Below, piece after piece: positions 56,812 through 64,000 of a DNA stretch of 64,000 nt. Made by a program: the position numbers and the translations under genes. The notes beneath the pieces were generated by a model, which made no database searches, was not told where the DNA came from, and saw only the letters and a program-made list of their open reading frames with translations. Origin of the DNA: Lingula anatina (taxonomy: Eukaryota > Brachiopoda > Lingulata > Lingulida > Lingulidae); the NCBI RefSeq assembly GCF_001039355.2, contig NW_019774491.1, positions 204,630 to 268,629 of the forward strand, read 5' to 3'. Within the stretch, counting starts at the first letter, position 1. Every line of letters begins with the position of its first letter.

Positions 56812-59800
56812 TTATATTGTCTCTTCTGGAACTTCTTTATGTAAATGGTCCCAGAACCACTTCACAATGTTCATGAAGGCATCAGCTTCAGTATCTACTT
56901 TGTTCAATGGATGACTGTTGTCTGGGTAAATGAGCAATCTGAAAAAATTGAGTTCAGAAATCAGTTTCTAAATTTAAGCAAACTGTCTTAAATAGATATT
57001 TTACATTTTTTCAAATGCCCCCACCATCAATGACCTTAAAAAGAAATTTTAAAAAATTGAATAGCGAGTTGGGTTCAATCTGTGAATAGTTCTTATGCAA
57101 TAATGATGCAAAATATTCAGAAACAAGAGCAAGACTTTCCCCAAACTGAAAAAAATACATCTTTTATCCCTGAGTCTTTTGTAGTTTTTTTTTTCTACAT
57201 CTTAGCAAAATCACACAAAAAATGTTACCTGACAGTGACTCCTCTGGAATGCAGTGCCTTGTACAGCTCTTTGCCCTGAGATGGAGGCACACGGAGGTCA
57301 TTGGCACCCAGCATGATAACTGAGGGGGTCTTCATCTGAAACATTCAGTTATGTCTAGTGTACAGAATATTCAAGATTCACCACTCTTAAAATGTATGCA
57401 TCAATATTCATATAGTTTATAAACTTTTCAAAAAATCCACTAACATTGAGGTAATCTTGTAATTAAGTTATTTTAATAGCCATGTTGTTTCACTAGGTCA
57501 CAGGAACTGTAATTCTTTTGGTTTGTTACCTGTGTTACTATCACCTGAGTTTCAAAGTAATATTGATGACTCTCCTAACACAGCTGAACTGTGAGAGCAA
57601 AAACACTGTTTACTGATGAAGAGTCTTCACTGTGAATTTGAAACTCAAGGTTGTACAGGCAATTAAAGCTGTCATGCAGAAAAAGCTTCCAGTGAAGCAC
57701 TTGCCTTACCCTATCTGCATATCTGATGGGTGAACACTTATAGGCAGTTTGATAACAAGACGGCTCGGTGATACTTTGAAAGGTGAAGACTTTACCAATC
57801 TCGGTGTAACGCCTAGTGAAACAACACAAATTAGATCACCCACTGGAAGTAATCATAGTCTACCAGTATCAGGAAGGCAGAAAACTTTGAACAGCACTTA
57901 GTTCTGTATATTTTCTTTCAAATATGTACTTAAATGCCATTTCCAAAGACATCTTTTGTGAATGGATTGATTTATTTATGAGGATGAAACCAAAAGAATT
58001 ACAAAGTGTTAAAAATTTCAATTATATTTCACCAAAATTGTGAACTAAACTCTTTTTTTCTTATAAAAGAAACAAATTTCTTTTGAAAATGACAAACATC
58101 CAGCTGTGTATGTCATAAAATAGTGGCAGAATGATTAAAGAAATGCCAAAAATCTCCTCAATCTAGAGCAGAGACTTGTAAATACTGCCACTCCTGATAC
58201 CAGTAGATTAACCTTTCACCAATAAAATGAGAATCTCTAATAGGAAGAGGAGATTAGTGCTGAGAGTCAGTTTTATATAGCCAAATATAAAAGTAACTCT
58301 CATCACTGACCACTGGGCAGTGTGGTAGGTGTCCAGTGTCCATACCTGGTCAGCATATCTTATAGGGGAGTGTTTCCAGAGTGCCTGGTAGCCTGCAGGA
58401 TCACAAATGGTTTTGAAGTCAAATCCCAGCCCAGCCTCTACACAACACCTTAGTGACAAAATATTGGAACAATATATGTTTACTACTAATTTAAATGACC
58501 TGTATTTATTTACCTATACTTATTAAATCTAGTGATGATTTTTGCTGGCAATACTTTTTCCCTAAAATATATGTATATAACACTGCAGGACTTATTTGGT
58601 ACAATTCTCTATCAATAGTCACAAAAACAGGACAATTTCAATAACTGGCAATAAATCCACTTGATAAGGATAGTAGAGGTTGAAAGTGTTCCATGAACAC
58701 AGTGACCACTTGCAGTCATGGGGCACCTCCACTGAATGCACGTGACGGTTTAATGTTTTATTTGACAATAACGCTTAGTTCAGCCTCTGGATCTATGACC
58801 ACACACACATATGCACAGTGTAACAGCAACACAGACATGTTTTTGGAGAAAATGGAATAAAACATATCCAAGATTAAAGACTTACCAATCAGGGATGTCA
58901 GTGGTATGCATCATGGCTAAAAATAAATAAACAAATAAATAATATAAAATAAAACAAACTGGTCTTCTTCACTAATTGGAAACTGTTAAAAAGTGTCCAG
59001 AAAAACTTAATATATGAAATAATTTTAAACCAATGTTCCACTGATCTAATAATACACTCTGATTACTGGCTTACTACTTGCCTTGTCAAGATAACTGCCA
59101 TAAACAATAAAATCATTGCATAGTTTGTTTGTATTATGGCTGTATTTCAATCTAAAAGAGTTCTAAGTTACAAATAATACAGAATAATCTTTTGATGATA
59201 AGTTTTCCTATACAACCCTTTACTGTTTTTAATAGCACACGTTAAAGTTACTCACAGGCAATGTTTACAACTGGATTCCTGAGAACAGCAGCACGATAAA
59301 AATCCTGAAATTAATCAAAATTAAAATTTATAATCTTGAAAACAAATTTCTGGCAAAAATACAACTTCTTCTCCTGATTGAAACTTACAAAATGTTAATC
59401 ATAAAAATTAGCAAAAACATTACTTACTGGATATTGTCCAATGAGATGTGCTGTGAGAAAACCCCCATGGGACCCCCCTGCTAGAAAGACACGTCTTTTA
59501 TGGACCAACTTGAAGGCACTGTTCACCACACACTCTGCAGCAAACTGGAACAAAAAAAATTTTTTCTTTTAAGTTGACCACTCTTGGGGCTCTAGAACAG
59601 ACCTATCAACAAATTTAAGACTAAAAATTGTCCGCAAATTATGCTACATGAATTTCTAATAAAATCCTTACTTCATCTGATCAATTTAAGAATCAAGATA
59701 GCCTGCTGGTATTTTTCTGTTAATAGATAATTAGTTAACCCAAGAAGTCAGCAGAACTCATCTGTAACATGGTGAACACAAAGTAACATCACATTACCTG

Positions 59801-61969
59801 TACATCACTGACATCAGCAGTACCAATGTTACCAGGTAAAGCCTCAATGGATGCCTGTCCAAACCCTGTGGATCCACCGTAATTTACTGAAATGTAATAT
59901 TGCAGGCTCATTTATAAACCTTGTAGCATTCATACTTTTTATAAAAAAAATATAGAATTAAGAGATTCAGACTTATTTCATACATTAATTATCATGGCAT
60001 GTTTTGTTATTACTAAATGCAGCTGTTTTAGATCTTCAATCATATACAATAGCATTTTCCAAACAAATATTGATAAAAAACATTGATTTCTGCCAATAAT
60101 CATTTCTTCTTTCGAATCAATAGTAACATAAGTTATATCAAATCTAATTTATTCTGTTTTTCAAAGCACAAGTGTTAACCTTACCAAACAGAACTGCAAA
60201 GCCACATTTGCATAGTGCTGCTGCATACAGAGAGTACTCTGAAGAAAACACAGAGTGAGGTCCACCTGGAACAACATATCTAACTTAGTACTACAGCACT
60301 GGCTGCATGTTAAAAGAAGCTCACTACTGCATTAATTTTATAATTTGGAAAAATTTACCAGTTTGTAAGAAATAAAAGTTGCATAGCTTCATGTATAACA
60401 TTTAAACAAATCATCCAGGCCCGTAGCCAGGGGGGGTTCGGGGGGTTCGAAAGAACCGCCCCTTTTGCTGGGAAAAGGTCCACTCTGAATAAAATTTGAT
60501 CTAGGTACATGAAGTTTTTATGGAAAAAGGTCCACTTTTTCAGAAAACGAACCCCCCTTTTGAAATTGCTGGCTACGGACCTGTCATCCCAGATTAACGT
60601 GATCAGTCACATTTGCAGAGTAACAATAAAAATCAAAATGAAAGCTGCAGACAATTTAAACAAAGAAACATTCCATTTCCATTAAATACAATGAGGCATT
60701 GAATTTACTGTGGAATTTTAAATTTTATATAATACCATATAATAAACATGAATGAATCTGCATTATACACATCTTACCATGAGGATAGACAACTAAGGGG
60801 GGTTTCTTGGAGGAGTCCGTTTTTGGACTGATTAAAACACTCTCAAACTCTTTGGTTACGTCACCTGTAAAATGTGCAATGGAATGTAATCATGATGGCA
60901 AGATTTTGAAAATTCAAAGGTACATACAGTGATTTCAAGATATGTTGCATTGACTTCCCCTTTCTTAAGAGATCTTCAAAACTCAAAATGCACTTAAACA
61001 CCCAACATGTATTCAACCTACAAAGTCTTTCATAAACATTTCACATCTGAAAATTTACTTTTTATATTAATTAGAAGTTTCACTTGTACATATAAGTAAG
61101 ATTATAAATTGAGAACTAAAAATATCATTTCAATTTTCATGTTCCTTACCATCAGGACTTCTATTGTGTTTTAAAATTTTCCAGGTAATGTCCTCAAGGG
61201 CCGCGGCTTCACCCAGCCTGCTCCATTTTATCTCCTGTTCTTTATTGACTTCAGGAAGCCCACCCACCATCTATTATGCAGTAAACAACGAAAAAGTAAT
61301 TGGATAAAATGAGTTCATAACATTCAGCATATTGAGAGATACAAGATACAATTTTCAAGTGAGCAGGTAAGTATCTATAATTCAATATTATTACTGTCAC
61401 AATTATCTTACTGGTTTTACAAAAGTTTGAAGAAGACAACGTTGTATTCTCATCACAAGGACTTCTGCTGGTCACCAATGAACCAATCACATACTGAATT
61501 GTGTAAGATAAGACATGTGACACACACAAATATCAAAGAAGAACAAATACCGCATGATACATAGTCATCATAACAGATTATATATATCATATAGATACAG
61601 ATAAAAGATATCACATATTTTACAGATATACCCACCATGGTTTTGGTACATAAAATGAATCAACTAGTTTGAATTCATTGAGTACTGATATAACCAACTC
61701 ACCAAAAAATGAGGTTGATTTGGAGATGAGCACTGTGCCAGAACATAGTCATCAACCACATCTAAGACATGCCAGTTCCCAATCTCATCATCTGCAATCA
61801 GCAAAATAAGGATCTAAAAATGCATCACTTCATAGTAGATATGGCTGTGTCACAAATTATTTCAAACTGAAAAGATATATATAATAAAGACTCGCCCAAA
61901 ATTTTTCATTATCAAAAACTGATTTATCAAGAACTTATATTTTACAACAGTCAAGAGTCCAAAACCCTT

Positions 61970-62009
<40 letters not shown>

Positions 62010-63775
62010 ACATGCACACACATTTTAACACACTTGAATTCACAAATACACACATCAAACTGCTTACACACACACATACATGAGAGTTTTGTTTTCCCAA
62101 GTACCTTTAGTGAGTCTGGTCACCTCACTGGTATCTGTGTTGATGACCACAGCTTCCTGGAAATATGACAGAACTCAATATTAAAGTATTAATCATCAAG
62201 TCATGGCCCAAAGAGATCTCCAGAGTTAATTATCATCAATATGTTAAACAACTCACATTTGAAGTCAGAAGTAAAAATCTAAAACAATGTGCCATGAATA
62301 ATGCGGGGATGGCTGCCATCTTGGCAGTAAATGAGTAGACCATTTTTAGATTGTTAAAATTGAAATAAAAACCTTTAACAAAAAGCCAATAATTATGTCC
62401 ATTTACTGAGGTATGAAAGCATTGTGCTCTAAGCCTAGTACTGTAAAAAGATCGGAAGAATTGGATTCACTCAGGCAGAGATAAAAATTTTAAGTCTTAC
62501 ACATTTGCTCCTCCACTCTGTATCAATAACAACTCTTATATTGTCATCAGACCAGCATCTCTCTGGCAGCAGCAGTGAGTATAACCCTGGGAATTCATCA
62601 CCTGAAATAAATAACTAAAAAATTGAAAAATATGAAACATATAAATATTTCAGTATACTTCGCACCTTGCACACTTTGTAACATAACAATATTTTTTAAT
62701 TACACAAGGTTATAAGTAAGCTCATCTTCACAAGTTCTAGTTCATGCCAATGATAAAGAAGAAAATTGATCAAAAAGATCTGCTTGAGGTTAGGGGGTCT
62801 ATTGCTTGGCCTTCTCCACCACTGGAAGCTTAGAAGAACTACATTTAAAAACATCTGATGTAAATTATACCTTCTCTTCTGTTATAATAGAAGTAAACAC
62901 TAGTTGAAGAAAGAAGACAAAAAACGTACACAACATACTTTCTTTGCAGATTTTGTGTATCATCCTAATATCAATTAAACATTCTTTTTGTAATGTCTTT
63001 AATATCAAATGGTATTCAAACCATAAGATTAATTCAATTACTTGCAATCTAAATTAACTTGCAAAATAAATGTCATCATCATTAGCACTAAATCTGAAAT
63101 GCAATTTGTTATTTTTAGGTTCAATGTTAACAACACCATTCAAATGAGCATATATACAAAAACCCTCTCAGCAACTCACCATTTATTGTATCCACAATGT
63201 TCACAACTGTTTTAGTCTGCTTTTCAAGCCAATTGTACTAAAAGTGAAGATTTATAAAAATGATTAGGATGCATTCTATGCTTAAAAACCACACCCACTT
63301 TAATTATTATGTTTCTGGTCACTTTAATGAATTCAACCAAAAAATCAACCCCAAAAACCAAGTTTTAATACATAACCAAGGTGTTCAGCCTCCTTGACAT
63401 AACATAGCAAACATTACGAACATATAAATTTGCATACTCTCTACTGACTCACCATTTCAAGAGTAGAACATTGTCTGTGTGGGCCTCCTGCTTTGTTCTT
63501 TAAATATATAAGCTTGGACATATCAGGACTGAAGCGTGGACTGCGTACGGCAGCATCCATTGTACTGATGGCCACTGAAGTACACAAATTGCACTAACAG
63601 ACTATGACCCATGACCTTTCTGTTTCAGTATACCACATGTTATAACTCACCAGGACTAGTGTACTACACTGGCAATAGGCGCCACCTGATTTGTTAGCTA
63701 AGTAAGCCAGCTTGGTCATGTTGGGAGACAATCGAGGACTACGTGCTGCATCATCATTTGTGGGACTAATGGCAA
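56812..63775 (-). CDS. APEH: acylaminoacyl-peptidase, second haplotype copy, 5'-partial, block D
   Basis: Same exon set as block C with identical lengths: 63775-63651 or 63574-63453 (alternative pair), 63237-63180, 62601-62501, 62156-62105, 61791-61703, 61270-61150, 60864-60778, 60265-60185, 59886-59798, 59544-59428, 59304-59256, 58916-58886, then 58448-58346 or 57812-57710 (alternative pair), 57335-57229 and 56938-56812. All splice sites and catalytic motifs are intact. Differences from C include a 168-bp MITE in one intron, shorter AC runs and a cluster of amino-acid changes in exon 61270-61150. Collinearity through introns and the single-N join favour an allele over a paralogue. The 5' exons lie right of the window. 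Confidence 0.9.
60416..60583. mobile_element. 168-bp MITE insertion present in block D only
   Basis: Its ends are CAGGCCCGTAGCCAG and CTGGCTACGGACCTG, a terminal inverted repeat with one mismatch. It is flanked by the 5-bp direct repeat TCATC (60411-60415 and 60584-60588). The matching intron in block C (51690-51710) has the target sequence without the element. It has no coding capacity. Confidence 0.9.
61975..62023. repeat. (AC)n microsatellite, short allele
   Basis: Counterpart of 53047-53143. It is shorter and broken by AAAC and ATGC units. Confidence 0.9.
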
Positions 63776-64000
63776 CTGAAGCATACAAACTTAAAGGGAT
63801 AACAACACATATGAGATTAAAAATCCCACAATAAACAGATTGAAACAACATTATTTCATATCATACGCATTATAATTAATCCAATTTTACTACCAAAACA
63901 GAGATTTTCACAATTATCCTGAAATCTGTGGTTGCCATTGGACCATGTGTACCTTCAAAGATGGCTACCTTCTGTAATAATCTCTTAAGATCTCTCAAAA

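Noticed and set aside
60420-60460. tRNA-like GGTTCGA words
   Set aside because: They lie within the MITE G-rich end and no cloverleaf or A box is present.

Overview
This is intron-rich, AT-rich animal DNA. Exons have GT-AG borders and all the genes belong to animal families. Frequent acatgta and aggcct words and CAGGGGCGGATCC-type MITE ends suggest a marine invertebrate, perhaps an echinoderm, hemichordate, cephalochordate or mollusc; the exact group cannot be fixed from sequence alone. The window is a scaffold of four contig blocks joined by single Ns at 6811, 21298 and 55369, with one sized gap at 43945-44090. Call the blocks A (1-6810), B (6812-21297), C (21299-55368) and D (55370-64000).

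Much of the window appears twice, and the best reading is allelic redundancy in the assembly, not tandem gene duplication. A (1-6810) matches B (12817-19585) in exons, introns and microsatellites with scattered SNPs and small indels. The last 1.7 kb of B (19587-21297) is repeated, apparently unchanged, at the start of C (21299-23009). D (55370-64000) matches C from about 46568 to the end of C. A stops exactly where C begins relative to B, so A and C are really neighbours and B is a second-haplotype contig placed between them. D is the second haplotype of the 3' part of C.

With the redundancy removed the gene order is as follows. (1) A minus-strand FAM194-domain gene of the C3orf20/ERICH6 type, with 17 coding exons and about 1,144 aa, complete in B. 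(2) A minus-strand gene of six exons joining a multi-pass membrane domain to a C-terminal PARP catalytic domain (26515-30707). (3) A minus-strand single-exon TRIM-NHL E3 ligase gene (35164-37095). (4) A plus-strand LRGUK gene, leucine-rich repeats plus guanylate kinase, with 16 exons and 855 aa (38470-46342). (5) A minus-strand acylaminoacyl-peptidase gene (APEH), convergent with LRGUK, whose 5' exons lie outside both copies (C 48005-54875; D 56812-63775). These genes do not form an evident pathway.

The most interesting signal is in APEH. Two separate exons are each present as a tandem, diverged pair: one in the beta-propeller, and one between the catalytic Ser and Asp in the hydrolase domain. 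In each pair both exons have the same entry and exit phases, and splicing both together would shift the frame. This is the signature of mutually exclusive exons. Both pairs are intact in both haplotypes, so four isoforms are predicted. Other notable items are the membrane-PARP architecture, with an in-frame stop just before a consensus donor in its first exon, a MITE nested inside a foldback element, a MITE insertion that differs between haplotypes, and a mariner transposase fossil.
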